Part shown: positions 35,325 to 47,399 of the stretch, piece by piece | How positions within the stretch are numbered: position 1 is the first letter of the stretch | Layout of the letters: every line of letters begins with the position of its first letter | Assembly: GCA_033220425.1 (NCBI GenBank) | Contig: CM065646.1 | Location: 4,161,501 to 4,225,500, forward strand | DNA from: Lepraria neglecta | Taxonomy: Eukaryota > Ascomycota > Lecanoromycetes > Lecanorales > Stereocaulaceae | Direction of reading: 5' to 3' | DNA: 64,000 nt | Translations under genes and position numbers: made by a program | The notes under the pieces: model-generated | What the model saw: the letters and a program-made list of their open reading frames with translations, nothing else | What the model was told of the DNA's origin: nothing | Database searches by the model: none

Positions 35325-36251
35325 TTTGAGAAGTGTATAGCAACAGGTGGGGATTCCAGAGTAACGATTGCAGTTGCACAAAGCTCCCCCGGGGGACTTC
35401 CGGGCTTTTTATTCACTCCCATGGCGATCAGCTATGACCCTGCAGGAAGCAGGTGCAAGGGGCCTCGTCATCGCGTGCCAATGAGCCCCATTGTGAAGCT
35501 AGGGGCAATCATTGCTCCCCTCGGTAAGCACTTCAGCATATCTCAGTGTAGGGCATAAGCAAAGTAGACTCCTTGAGGCAGGTCAAGATACCTGAGTACA
35601 TTGATTGGACTTCGAGACGAATCCCATCGGAAATTGTGGGGCTCATCCCGCAGGCATACTGAAATACCTGCCATTTCTGGATTTTTTCGGGTTTTGCATG
35701 CTGTTTCGGCGCAGATGATGATCGAATTTGGCAGGTGAGCTTTCAATCTAACGGCTGATACCAAGGATGAGCGGCTCGGAAAATCGGCCAGATCTCGGCC
35801 CGGTTTTGAACTACTACCTCAATCTTGTAATTTACGCGAACATTGCCAACGTCTCGGCCTGGACTCGGACGCATTTGAAACGTCCGCATTTGAATTGCTA
35901 GAAATGCAATTTTTCGAAAAAAGATGCTCATAGCTTCTACATGTACCGTTATGTTCCATCCGAGCACTGCAACATCTTCTGGGGAAATACACCTTTGCGC
36001 ACACCACACCATCTTATTGAATTCCACCATCTCCAGCACATAATACCTTTTTAGGTATCAGTCTCACCAGCAACACCAAGAAGCCATAACACCAAGTCTC
36101 AGCCCAAGTCCGAAGGACCTGATTGTAATTAGTCCCCAGAGACTTCTTGGGAGACACCACTTCTCTCGCCCCCGTGCCAAAATTCAAAAAAAGCCAACTC
36201 ATCCTCCATCCAATAGGGCTCCTACGCAGCTCCATCCCAACTTGATTCATC
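35325..36251. other. Intergenic, no gene seen
   Basis: Divergent upstream region of the carboxypeptidase and the 2EXR pseudogene. A C-rich tract near 35390 (CCCCCGGGGG) is the only notable composition feature. Confidence 0.5.
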
Positions 36252-37253
36252 ATGGAATCCTCAAAACATGAAGATTGCCACGAATCAGTCTCGGCTTTGA
36301 CCCGCCATCAATCACACAAGACTGGCTTACAACCACCTCCTTCTCTAACCTTGCCTGTCGAATTGCGAATCGAGATTTACAAACACACTTTAGTCGGCTC
36401 CCGAAAGCCACGCCCTGAGGACGTTTATGAAAACCTCTTATCTGAACGCTGGAGAGATGTTCCCACTCCTCTCCTAGGGGTCAACCAGCAAATTCGGGCC
36501 GAACTTTGCGACTACTTGAAACGGCGTGGTTTCACAATGAGGGTCACAGCCCAAGACATCGAATTCGACAGCTTTTCGCTATCCTGATTTATTGCACAGC
36601 AACGCCGCAAAGACCTCAGTGAAGCACCTCGTCTTTTGGTAGAGATCTGGCCACCCCATCCTGAGCGTCCGGTCGACATTTACTACATCTAGAAAACCCT
36701 ACAAAAGCTCCGAAACGACCTTCATGCTATCTCTCAGGTTAAATACCTTCACCTCATGTTCCTTGAGAACAAAATGGCGACTTGGTCTCATGAAGGCAAA
36801 GCTCGACATTCTCTGCAACACAGCCCATCAAAACAATCATTGGAAGACCCTTGTGAAAGCGACATCGGTTACATCATAGACCTGTTCATCCGCCTCACCA
36901 ACGTATCAAAAGCTGTCGTTAACATTCCTAGTTCCATCATGCATAATGAAGAAGAATTCGATAAACTAGTGGGCCATGCGTATACCACCGAAAACACCAC
37001 GATGGGTATCGAGCCCCCAGATGATGACACCGATAATGATCTGCTCGAAGAAGACATTGAAATTGCTGAACATAGCCTCAAGATGCGAACAGCAAGGACT
37101 GCTAGGGGCAAACTGGACGCTATAACCCACAATGGCCGGTACAAAATGTGGGAGCCTGACTACGAAGCATTTGTAAAAGCGTGGGGACGGAGTTCCAAAA
37201 ATTGGAATATTGGGAGGCCAAGGGCAAGTTCGCGGGAAAGTGGCATTATGTAA
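36252..37253 (+). pseudogene. 2EXR/F-box-like protein gene with two in-frame stops
   Basis: One frame reads through 334 codons. The N-terminal motif LPVELRIEIYKHTLVGSRKP with LLGVNQQIRAELCDYL is the fungal 2EXR/F-box-like domain. The frame meets TGA at 36585-36587 and TAG at 36690-36692. Between and after these it stays coding-like (LLVEIWPPHPERPVDIYY, KTLQKLRNDLHAISQVKYLH, GYIIDLFIRLTNVSKAVVNI) to the stop at 37253. No GT-AG intron in the right place would remove both stops. CGA-to-TGA and CAG-to-TAG changes would explain them. Function unknown even when intact. Confidence 0.7.
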
Positions 37254-38072
37254 AGCCCATCTTACGGGATCCATCGGAAAACTACGAATGGTGGTGATAG
37301 CTTTGATATTGGGAAGAAGCTTGGGAGGCTTACTATGGGGCTGAGGAGTGGGAAGAGCGGGAACATCACAAAAACTACATAGCCTACAGCATGGAACGGC
37401 CGGAAAACATTTGCACTTAAACACCACCTTAAGTGCAGGCAGATCAACTTTCTCATCTTCGACTACCTCGATCGCCATGTTCTAATCAGCGACGATTCCG
37501 GTAATGGGAACTCCAAATCAGCGATACCAGTACAGTACTTCCCTGCAGGCTGTGTCCAAAAGGGAATTTCCTATACTAAATCGAGAATAGGATGAAGCAT
37601 TAGAAAAACAGTGCTTCCTCATGAGCTGTGCCTAAAAGCTGCCGCCAACTTGTGGCTCGGTGGATTGTCAGAAGCGCAGGACATTTTGGGTCACTCGACG
37701 GTGCCCAACACAACTGCGGAGGAGCCGCAAATCCTCTAGGTGATACACAACGCTCAAGTACAGGAGTCAGGGTTCATTTCATATGAAAAAAACAGACGTT
37801 TGGATTGGTCCAAAACACAGGTGGGTGGTGGTAACAAGTAACCTTTCCTACATACTTTGTCCGAGTCAAGGGCCATTCACTGCGCAATCCAGTTTGGAAA
37901 AGCCTTCTCTTGGCTCCTTGAAAGGTGCCGCATTCTCTGGCCCTTTCCCTCTCAAAATGCAAGATCCACGGGTCAAACCCGCAAAGAACGGTATTAGAAA
38001 TCAATTTAGGAGTAATAGCATTGTCAAACAATCAGTCTCGAGAGCCGCATTCTAGCCGAAAAATATATTTCT

Positions 38073-38110
<38 letters not shown>

Positions 38111-38231
38111 ACCAATCTTTAAGCCCGAGCGCCCAAAAATCCTAACGAGATACTAAGTTATTGTGCCATATATGATCAGACACGACTGTTCCCCAATGAC
38201 AAGCAGAAATTATATAGTACAGACCAAAAAA
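37254..38231. other. Intergenic, no gene seen
   Basis: No supported coding sequence. Contains the AC repeat listed separately. Confidence 0.5.
38076..38109. repeat. (AC)17 microsatellite
   Basis: Uninterrupted AC dinucleotide run of 34 nt. Confidence 0.95.
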
Positions 38232-38690
38232 TCAGTTATAAGCCTCGCAAAACTCCTCCTCAGCATTAACATAATTCTGATTATTGAACAACCCCCACCC
38301 CAAATACTGAATCGGCGCAGCCCCACCCCCAAAATTACCCGTCGGGCTCGAACAAGTCTGATAATAAAACTTCGGCACCACACTTGACGGGCAATCCGTA
38401 AACGGATTCGGCTGCGCATTCTTCGCCGTCAAGTCCCAGGTGCAGACTTGGATGTTACTGAGGCAGGGAGTAGTAGAACCACTCGGACTGGTATCCACAA
38501 TAGGCTGTTTCCCTTGATTGGAATGTGAAGCTTGAGCGCAGGCATCGGCGCCGCCGATCAAGAGCGCACCGGTTGTCATGCCGTTGAATAAAGTTTGCAT
38601 ATCGGAATTGAAATCGCGGAGTTGGTTCTGCGTGTCGGTGAGGGCGTAGGATATATCCGCCGTAGAATCGTACCAGAAAGTAGCAAGCAG
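38232..38690 (-). pseudogene. 5'-truncated gene for a cysteine-containing, probably secreted protein
   Basis: The minus-strand frame enters at about 38690 without a start: LLATFWYDSTADISYALTDT, DFNSDMQTLFNGMTTGALLI, then ADACAQASHSNQGKQP, CLSNIQVCTWDLTAKNAQPN, DCPSSVVPKFYYQTCSS and a proper stop at 38232. Regular cysteines and Asn/Ser/Thr content suggest a secreted protein, but the family is not recognised. The upstream end is replaced by a transposase remnant on the other strand, so the gene's N-terminus with any signal peptide is lost. An internal Met at 38600 is an unlikely start. Confidence 0.55.
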
Positions 38691-39065
38691 CGCCTACAGA
38701 AGCGCCTACAGAAGTTCGCCAACGCCGCCCAGATATCCTTTGCCGAACGTGCCCTTCTTGCAGACGAAAATCAACTCTTGTTCAAACAGAACAACGAAGC
38801 CAAAGTTCGCCGATCGACCAAGTCAACGGTGGTAGGGAAGGCGAAAGTGATGAGCTATGAGGACATCAAGGAGGCGCGAGCGAAGCGTGTTGCGAAAGAA
38901 GCCACCGCGGGTAAGGGGAAACGCAGTCGGAAGCATAAAAGTCCTGCGCCAGAGGCTGGTAAGGCCAAAAGGGCACGGAGGAGCGAAGTGGAGGTTGCGG
39001 AGGATGAGATCGCCGCAGCGGGGATGGAGGATCATTGCTCTGTTCTTCAGCTTTTATATGGATAG
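38676..39065 (+). mobile_element. C-terminal remnant of a pogo/Fot1-type transposase
   Basis: The plus frame from about 38676 reads RLQKFANAAQISFAERALL, ENQLLFKQNNEAKVRRSTKS, VVGKAKVMSYEDIKEARAKR and a Lys/Arg-rich end with KGKRSRKHKSPAPEAGKAKR. This is the characteristic tail after the DDE domain of fungal pogo-class (Fot1/Flipper-like) Tc1-mariner transposases. The catalytic DDE domain, DNA-binding domain and recognisable terminal repeats are absent. A 12-bp tandem duplication, AGCGCCTACAGA twice at 38689-38712, encodes RLQKRLQK at the junction. An inactive fragment. Confidence 0.75.
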
Positions 39066-39377
39066 GTTTCTTGAGGTAGAAATACTCGCGCAATCTTCGT
39101 GTGTACGTTTCTGGCATGAAAGACTCCCACTAGCAACAGGCCAGATACCAACCTAGAATTAGGAGTGTCGGGTTGAATGATGGATTAATCTTATTTTAGT
39201 GTTCAGGGTTAAGCCACAGCATCTACCTTGCTCTTTCAAACAAACATAATTACTCGTTTCTATCCTATTCCGGCGCGGTGCACGTCGTTTAAAAGACAGA
39301 TCGGAATGAGGCACGCTTTCTCCAGGCTTTAGCTTGTCATTCAGGGCTGGGAAGATGAATTTACTGCGCTCTGTGCT
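39066..39377. other. Intergenic, no gene seen
   Basis: Might hold the 3' flank of the transposon remnant, but I cannot identify a terminal inverted repeat. Confidence 0.5.
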
Positions 39378-40670
39378 TTACATTAGACCAAGCTTCATCC
39401 TCGCAACCCTCTGATGACGACCCCACTCAACTGCTCTTTCATATTCCTGCTTATCCTTAACCTCAACCAAATCCTTGGGCATAAGACCTTCACTATCTGC
39501 TACTTCCATGTTTGCATTGTACTGGACCAGTTTTGTCACTACTGACCAGAGACTTTCCTCCACCGCTAGGTGTAGTGCTGCCTTGCCATCCTCATTTACT
39601 TCGTTGATAGCCTCCCCGGTGGGATAAACCAGCCGATACGCTATGTCCTCGACCAGTGACTTGATTTTTAAATCGTGGCAAAGATGAGCACAATAATCCT
39701 TTCCGCAATCACATCCTAGCCCGTTCTTGCGCATCCAGTGAAATCTATCCAGCACTAGGAGTATTAACGTCTGCCCATTGATACGCACGTTGACGTCCGC
39801 ACCAAATGTCATCAAATCGGACACCTTTCGCCAGGAATTTTTCTCCACTGCCACAGACAGTGCTGTCTTACCCATATACTCTGCGTTGGCGAGTTCACCT
39901 CGCGCCATATACCCTGCGGTGGCGCCTGTATCTCGCCTTAAAAGGCCTAACAATTCCGAGGTTGTACCTTCCGCCACAATGAGCAACAGAGCCCTCTGTC
40001 CATTGGCTGTTTTGAGGTTCCTACAATGCCTTTCCAAAAGAAACCGGAGCGTGCCCATACTTCTATTGTCCACAGCTAATTCTAGCATTCTCTGTGGGCA
40101 ATCTGGTCGGCCATCCCCACCTTGGTCCAGTAGAAGTTGCACCATCTGGTAATGGTCGTTTTTCACTCCCCACTCCAGTATCGCTGTCGCCTGGGGAAGC
40201 GCTGTACGTTCCTCGCAATCGCACGCATTGATCTCTGCACCAGTCTCTACTAGCATCCGTACAAGCTCTTCGTTTCCTTCCTTCCCTGCCGCCCAATGTA
40301 GCGCCGTCCGTCCGTGTTTATCTCGTACCCTGACCTGCATTTCCGGGGATATTACAAAACGCCGCTAGATAAAGTCAACAACTTTGCGTACCGCCTCGCT
40401 ACTTTCCTTCTGTTTCTCGACATTTATCCTCTTCTCCGATGTTGGCAATGAGAAAGACGGAATGGACTATACCTCTTGAGCCAGCATTAGCAGCGCTTCC
40501 ACTGCTGGGCCATGCCCGTTTCCGGCCGCTAGATGTAGCGGCGTCCGGCCGTCGTTATCTTGCGCCATGATGTCTGCTCCCATCTGGATGTACAGACGTA
40601 CGACCTCCGTGGACCCCTTCTCAGCCGTCGTGTGTAGCGGCGTCTGTCCATGGTTATTTCGGTCGTCCAT
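39378..40670 (-). CDS. Ankyrin-repeat protein
   Basis: Two exons are likely: 40670-40473 and 40364-39378. The 108-bp intron has GTATAG, a TTGAC branch-like motif and CTAG; an alternative acceptor lies at 40335. With the first choice, 394 aa. Clear ankyrin repeats: NNHGQTPLHTTAEKGSTEVV, DNDGRTPLHLAAGNGHGPAV, DKHGRTALHWAAGKEGNEEL and later EDGKAALHLAVEESLWSVV. Diverged repeats lie between. A CDCGKDYCAHLC cluster sits near the middle. The protein begins directly in a repeat and has no other domain, so it may be a shortened member of a larger ankyrin family. It probably mediates protein binding; the partner is unknown. Confidence 0.7.
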
Positions 40671-41527
40671 CGTATACGTTTGAAGAGCTATGACACGGCA
40701 AGATTTGGAATCAATCCGAACCCAAGGAAACTTGGTTGATGAGAGTGAAGCCTCGATCAGTGGTTGAAGGGTGCAACAAGGCTATCGGAGTTTGTGCATC
40801 TGATTGGTGGCCTACACGGGTTTAGGCAGAAGTGGGGATTTTTGTTGGAAGTTGCTCAGGGTCTAAGCCCTATAGGGCGGCTGGCTTCCCCACCAACGAG
40901 ATTTCCCCCACCGTACTCTAATGCGATTTCAAGGGCTCTAAGGGGTATTATAACGCGTGGATACATACTATGAACCTCTAAATAAGACATAATACGTACA
41001 CCACAAATGGAGCGTGTTGTTGTGGAGCTGGAAAAACGGCACACCTAGCACTCTTCCGTCTGCACCTTGAACGTCAGCCTTGCCTGGGAAGGGAACAACG
41101 AGTAAGCAAGTCAGCACGATATCTCATTAAGAAGCTGATTCGTTGATGGAACTTTGCAAGCTAAAAGCCTATGGAAGCGCTTGAGCGCGAAAAGTTCTAT
41201 CGAAGGTCTGCATGCATTATGCTAACCGAGCTGAAAGGAAGTTGTGAATATGGTGCAAGCCGTGTGGGCTGAACTGAACATGAATGAAATGACGGGGAAT
41301 GCAAATGCATCGAGGTGCTCTGCAATATGCAAGCCGTTTGATGCTGTTGTAGCCGACTCCAGAGGAGTAGCGATAAGCATCCCTGACATGTGTTCACAAG
41401 TATCATCGAAATCCTGTCCGCCAAGAAATGAAGCCTTGCAACGCCATCGCTTCTGAGTGCGGTACCGATCACCCCTTTTAAATCGAACTCCTTAGAGCAT
41501 CCTCTGACGCCTCATAGGACGCGCGTA
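40671..41527. other. Intergenic, no gene seen
   Basis: Short open frames without recognisable motifs. Confidence 0.55.
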
Positions 41528-44500
41528 TCACTGCCTTGAAGGAGGCAAGCCGGTATATGGACCGCCCACCCGGTTCTCCTTGCCTTCCCCCGCACCGTTC
41601 ATGTATTGAATTCCATTTGCGCCATAATGACCCGTTACGTCAAAGAGAGGTAGTGCTTGGGCAAATTTTGTTTGAACTTGCTGTTGCGCGCTCCTCTCTA
41701 GCTGCTTCTGCTCCTTCTGCCTTCTCCTCTGGTTGAGATCACCAATAATACCCACAAGCTTTTTCTTCGCCTCATTCTTGATCTCCATCGGCTCGGGACT
41801 CTGCTTGATCGCCTCGATCATCGCTCGGAGCTGGGTTACTGAGTTAAGATGTGGACAACTCCTCTGGTGCCCGTAGTGGGGAAGACCACAGAGATTGCAG
41901 AATTCCGTTCCAGCTAGTTTGAGGGGACAATAGCCCGTTTGGTGATAGCCCCCACAAGCGATACACTGCGTAAGGGTCTCTGCTGGTGCGCCAGCGCTAA
42001 TTATTGAGCCCGGAAGCGGAACACCGTTCGGAGTAAGAGGCGGAACCTTGGCACGCTTGAAGTTGCCAACTATGGAAGTGTCAGCCTGAGCGTCACGGAA
42101 GATCGATATAAAATGGGAAGAGCCTGCCTTTGCCATTGATAGGTGATACTTGCGATCCTTGTGATCCAACCATAGCTTGAGACGGATGTCGTGGAGGCTT
42201 CTCCAGCTCTTGCACGGAATCGTTTGCATCTCCCTCTTCGCCACTAACAACATCGTCCTCAGTCTCATTGTGTGCCTGAAAGTCAGTGTCGCTATCCGAA
42301 TCTTGGTGTCTTTGCTTTCCACCAGACTTCCGATCCCGCACTGGGGATTCGAGATCGCGGTCGCTCTGCTTAGCATAATCCACAGTCTGTAGGTGGTTAG
42401 AAATAGCATACGTAGAGTGGCACGTTGACATACCTGACGCTTACGCCTTCCTCTTCCAAAGTCTACTCGCTTTTCGGCCTCTTCCGCTGCCTCCCGCTCA
42501 CGTTCTTTCAGGATTGCATCCCAAACAGAGGGATCTGGCGTATGGACATCGTCCGAAACATCCTGCATACCATCTTCCAGCACTCCTTTGTCGTTGACCC
42601 ATACCTTAGCAAAACTGAACTGTGATTCAGCGGAATTATCTTTGTCAGTCTGGGTATTCTCGATCTGGCTACGATCAAGCAGCTTATCGACTGAGGCAGG
42701 ATCATAACGTATGTTCTCGGGCTCATCGTCCTTGAATAACGCCTCAGTCCCATGCCGCAATATTGACTCGAGATCCATCCCAGCATCGTCCTCGGCATCC
42801 ATTTGCTCGATAAGGACATGGTCAAGTGCCATCTTCTTCTTGCCAATCTGCAGGATCTTCTCTTCCGCGCTAGCACGAGTGGTCAATTGGAAGACCAGGA
42901 CCTTTTTCTTTTGTCCAATTCGATGGGCACGAGATAACGCTTGGATGTCTTGATGAGGATTGAAGTCTGGATCGAGGATGATCACTGTATCAGCAGTAGC
43001 AAGATTGATGCCTACACCGCCGGCGCGAGTGGACAACAAGAATGCGAAGAGAGGCGACTCCGGAGCGTTGAATTCGTCAATTCGCTTCTGTTTTTGCACT
43101 GAGCTGATGTTACCGTCGAGACGCTGGTAGAAAAGACCGAGACCGTCGAGGAAGTCCTCCACCATATCTAGCATATTAAGAAACTGACTGAAGATCAACA
43201 CTCGGTGGCCTCGCTCCTTTAGCTTCGGCAGCATGATTTCCAGCAACTGTAACTTGGACGAGGCTTCGACAAGGTTACGATGGGCTGCTGCTGGGTTCGT
43301 TGTCCGCTCCTCGATGGTTTGGCTGTAGACGAATGGGTGGCAAAGACACTTCCTAAGTTGCATAAGGATGTTGTTTAGACTCGTGCGCTCTGTCTTCCCC
43401 AAAGACTTCTTGCTGACACCAATGATAGACTTGATGAGATCCGGATTCTTAGCAAGGATCGACTTGTACAGCTTCTTCTGAAGTGTAGTCATCGAGACTG
43501 GTAGGATAATCTGAGCCATTGACGGTAGAAATTTCAGGACTTCGGCCTTGGTGCGGCGCAGAAAGAATGTTCGTAACTTTTCATGTAGTTCGGCGATGTT
43601 TTCTTTCGTCAACGTAGCGTACTTCTCATCCATTTCTTCAGCGTTGATGTTACGGTCAAGGAATTGCAGCAGATTGAAGAGCTCCCTCGCATTATTTTGC
43701 AGTGGTGTGCCTGTCAGAAGAAGCTTGAACGGAGGCTTGAGAGCGTTTAGTGCTACATAGAGGAGATTCTTGTCATTCTTAAGACGTTGGCCCTCATCCA
43801 CTATCATCCCAGCCCAGTGCACCCCACGGAAGATCTTTCGAAACTCGTCGTCCTGTGCCGTGTCGTAAGACGTAACCACAACATGGCAGTTCAGATCTTT
43901 AGTGTCTTTGTGGAAAAGTTCATACTTATATGTAAGCTTCCTGGCTTCAGCTGCACCGAAGTAAGTCACGACACGTAGTGAAGGTGCCCAAGTCTTGATC
44001 TCGCGCCTCCAGTTGGGACAGGTAGAATTTGGAACAACAACGAGGAAAGGCCAGCACCCATGGACCTGCTTGAGGGCTGCGAGGAAGCCAATCACTTGTA
44101 TTGTCTTGCCGAGCCCCATTTCGTCAGCCAGAATTGCGTTTTGTTGTTTGTACCATTGGTAGTACAACCAATTCAGACCGTCCATTTGGTACCCCATCAT
44201 CTCGCCTCCCGTCAGAGATTCTGGCTGCTTCTTCATTACCAGAGATTTCTCGAAATCTTGCTTCCTCATTTGGACAAGGTGAGACTTGAGGTCCTTTTGT
44301 ATTGGTTGACGAATGAAGAAACCCATAACCCAATCGTCATATGCGGCTTTGAAATCAGTCCAGCGCTCGGTATCTTCCTGGCGAGGAGGCTTCATCCAGA
44401 CCACATCTTCGTATCCTAAGCCCTTGAACTTGACCAGTGCTTGATTCACCTCTTTGATGCGCGCCTTGGCGACCTTCTCGGTCGGTTGTCTAACGACATC

Positions 44501-46809
44501 TTTGTAATCCACATCAAGGATAATGTCTACGCGTAGATAGTCCTCAGGGACCGCTTCTTCGGTGCTCATCTTTGGCAGATTGTTGCTGTTGTCCCTCTTG
44601 GCGAAGGCCTTTCGCATGGGCGCAGCTGTGACGCCCCATACCCAAGCACCAGGCATCCACCGAACCTCGAAATAGGACAACTTTTTCCATTTGATGAGGT
44701 ATTCCTTGGCGTCTTCATCGACTTCGTCAGTTGGGAGGCCAGGTTGGTAGTTGTCCAAGTTAGTAGGTCGCCATGCCACAAGCGATTCTACTTTAGCGGG
44801 AGCTTCGGAGCAATCTTTACAAGACCAAGTGCCGCTATATTCTTCAAAGCGGCTAGCAGCTATCTGTTCTTCGGAACCTTCAGCTATTGTTGAATCACCT
44901 CGAGGTGGAAGGTGGTGCAAGTGGCAAGCTCGGTGGCAGTCCTGACAGCGGAAGAGGACGTTCTTATGGTTATTGACCAGGTCTGGTAGAACATCGGTAA
45001 TCGGGTCTCCGCCACCGTTCTCTTCGCGGTCTTTCTGTTCTTCTTTGTTGGACTTTCGGTCTCGAAACACAGAGGTCGAATTGCCTGGTTCATGACACGA
45101 GAAGCAAAGTCCCTGGTCTGGAGCCAGAGAGTCTTTCTGCTTAGAGATATGAATACACCGTCGGCATTGAAGAACAAAGTCTTTGTTCCCAATCTTCGTA
45201 ACGAGATGCTCGCGTGAGTTACGGAAACCAAGGCATTTCTGGTGACATGATGAAGTACACCCTTGACAATAGATAAGGATGCCCTTATCTTCGCTGTCGT
45301 CGGGCTCAAAGCAAGTGTCACAAGTCTGTGAGTGACGGAGCCGAAATTCATCATCGTCAGGAAGTATCTTAAATGACTCCTTGGCACCAACGTACTTGAC
45401 AGCACTGCCTGTTGCAGCAGCCTCTGGTATTTCATCTTCACCAAGCTCCCGCATGTTATGGCGTGATCTCACAGTTCTGCCGGACCTTCTGACACCCTCG
45501 TCCTCGTCCTCGTCCTCATCATCCGACGAGGGGTCTGGTCGGCGGGGTCCACGAAGCAATTTTCTAGTCTTGCTTCGACCCGAGAACCCAGTCGATGATC
45601 GCTTTCGCTTACGAAGCCGGGTTAATCTATCATCGCTGTCATCACTGATAGACTCCTCTAGACCAGCGGCATCAGAATAGTTGATTTTCTTCTGCGCCGC
45701 TCTTCTCGTTTCATGCGAGGGACGGCCTCGAGTCGCTGGACGTGGTTTGCTTCGGCCAAATTCTTCGTCATCCGGATCTGAAATCACTGAGGCTAGACTG
45801 AGCTGAGATCGCGAGTTTTGTAGTCTTGATCTCCTGCCGTTTACGGACGTCCTTGGACCAGTGAGATTACGACGAGGACGACCGCGACGGCGTTGTCTTT
45901 CAGCGACTGTGTTGGAATTCAAATAGTTAAGCTCATCGTCTGAAGTCTCATGATCCAATTCCTCTGAATCAGAACCAGCGGGTTGGTAGTTGAACTCGGC
46001 CAGAAGCGTGGCACCATTATAGAGCCGCATGATTTGATCATGTGTCATCTATGGGGAAGTGATATTAGTTATTGATGTATGCGATGGATCGATATTTGCC
46101 GGCGACGAAAGAATGGGGTGATAGGAACATCGAAGATATTATCAGGGTAAACGTGTGTTGGGTGATGATCAAGCCTGTTGCTAGATATAGAACAAAATGA
46201 TGCTTCGTGATGATGATGATTGAAGTGAGATGTATGTAGAAGAGTTTGTATGCTCAAGATGGTGGCAGGAGGATGTGGGGGAGTGGTGAGGAATAACAAG
46301 GAAGTTGGGATGTTAAATAAGGTGGAAGATGGTAGATATTCAGGGAAGTGAGTGCACTGAGAAGCATAGTCACCATTTGTGGGCAAAGGAGAGATATATC
46401 AACTCACCACTTCTTCCCGTTCATCTTCAAATTGGACAAGGTACTCTCCATCATCATATACCTCCACTATCTCCTTTATCTCAGGCTCCTCATACATCAG
46501 GTATTCCCAAGGGCGTTGAACAGGTGGCACGACAACGGCAAGGCCACGTTTCTTGACAGCTTCCGGACGCAGAGCTTCGCCCTTGGCAAGGAGTGGATTA
46601 TCTGAAACATCGTTTTGGGATACGAAGAGGGGCGAAGAGGATTGCTCGGCGTTCGTAGTGACATCGGGGGTTTCCGCAGTGTTGATTGTAGGATCGATGA
46701 GGTCGACGTCCGACGTGGAACCCCCGCCTGCGAATTTCATCCCTATTTCCTGCTCTTGGGACTTTCCCACGCCGTCGGACTGCACGTCCATCGCGTCTAC
46801 CTCCTCCAT
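41528..46809 (-). CDS. Mit1-like CHD/SNF2 chromatin remodeller
   Basis: Four exons, 46809-46408, 46048-42434, 42386-42150 and 42085-41528, give about 1603 aa. Introns are 359, 47 and 64 bp; the last junction is the least certain. From N- to C-terminus: an acidic start, then PHD-like zinc clusters (CDTCFEPDD...CQGCTSSCHQKCLG...CRRC, and CFSCHEPGN...CQDCHRACHLHHL...CKDC). A chromo-like region (YLIKWKKLSYFEVRWMPG) follows, then the SNF2 ATPase with Walker A DEMGLGKT, box II DEGQ, LLTGTPLQN, STRAGGVGINLATADTV and ALSRAHRIGQ. The C-terminus has zinc knuckles (CIACGGYHQTGYCPL, CNLCGLPHYGH). This matches fungal Mit1, the remodeller of the SHREC heterochromatin-silencing complex (Mi-2/CHD3 related), acting in the nucleus. 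Box II is DEGQ rather than DEAH or DEGH. Confidence 0.92.
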
Positions 46810-47399
46810 CTTCCTTCGCTGTATGCGAAATATGGTGTGCGGATCTAGGCAAAATCTAAAGCGTAGGACAAGGTATTTGTCGAGTGTGTGGAGTGATATT
46901 GTGCCGAAGCAGAAGATTGGAAAGGGGTAGATCTAAGGAAGACAAGCTCAATCGCATAACCCAACGTTAGCGGTTGCTCTGTGAAAGAGTGGACGTGAGC
47001 TCCGCAGGTGTCGACTACCGGAGCTTAACGATTGTACCGGGTAGTGACACTTTTACAGCTCACCCCTCTGGTACAAGTGGCAGTGAAGCATACCGTAGGA
47101 AAAAGAGAGGCAAAGGAAACGAGCTCGAGCTCGAAGGTGGATTGGTGAATTTTCAGAAGAGCTAATGTGGCAGACGCGCATCCCTGTCAGTCCGGCTAAA
47201 CCTCGGCTGAACAACAGTTCGCCGGCTTGTGCAATGACGTGTACTTCCGAGGCTCAGTTCCTTCAAAATTCGGCGAGTTTTCATTGAACGAAAAATAAAA
47301 AGATGGGACATCCGAAATCCTACCTGAAAGCCAATTCTCCAATTCTCCAATTCTCCACCTACTACACCTACTCCACCTACTCCACCTACCAAGACCACA
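46810..47399. promoter_or_regulatory. Divergent promoter region with short tandem repeats
   Basis: Between the Mit1-like gene (-) and the hydrolase gene (+). Just before the hydrolase ATG lie CCAATTCT repeated three times (47331-47356) and CACCTACT-type repeats (47355-47390), probably in the leader. Confidence 0.6.

Noticed and set aside
30000-36000. Secreted-peptidase gene cluster
   Set aside because: Only two peptidase genes are close, in opposite orientation, with no shared motif seen. Proximity may be chance.
47331-47390. CRISPR-like or satellite array
   Set aside because: Just short 8-bp tandem repeats in a leader, without spacers.
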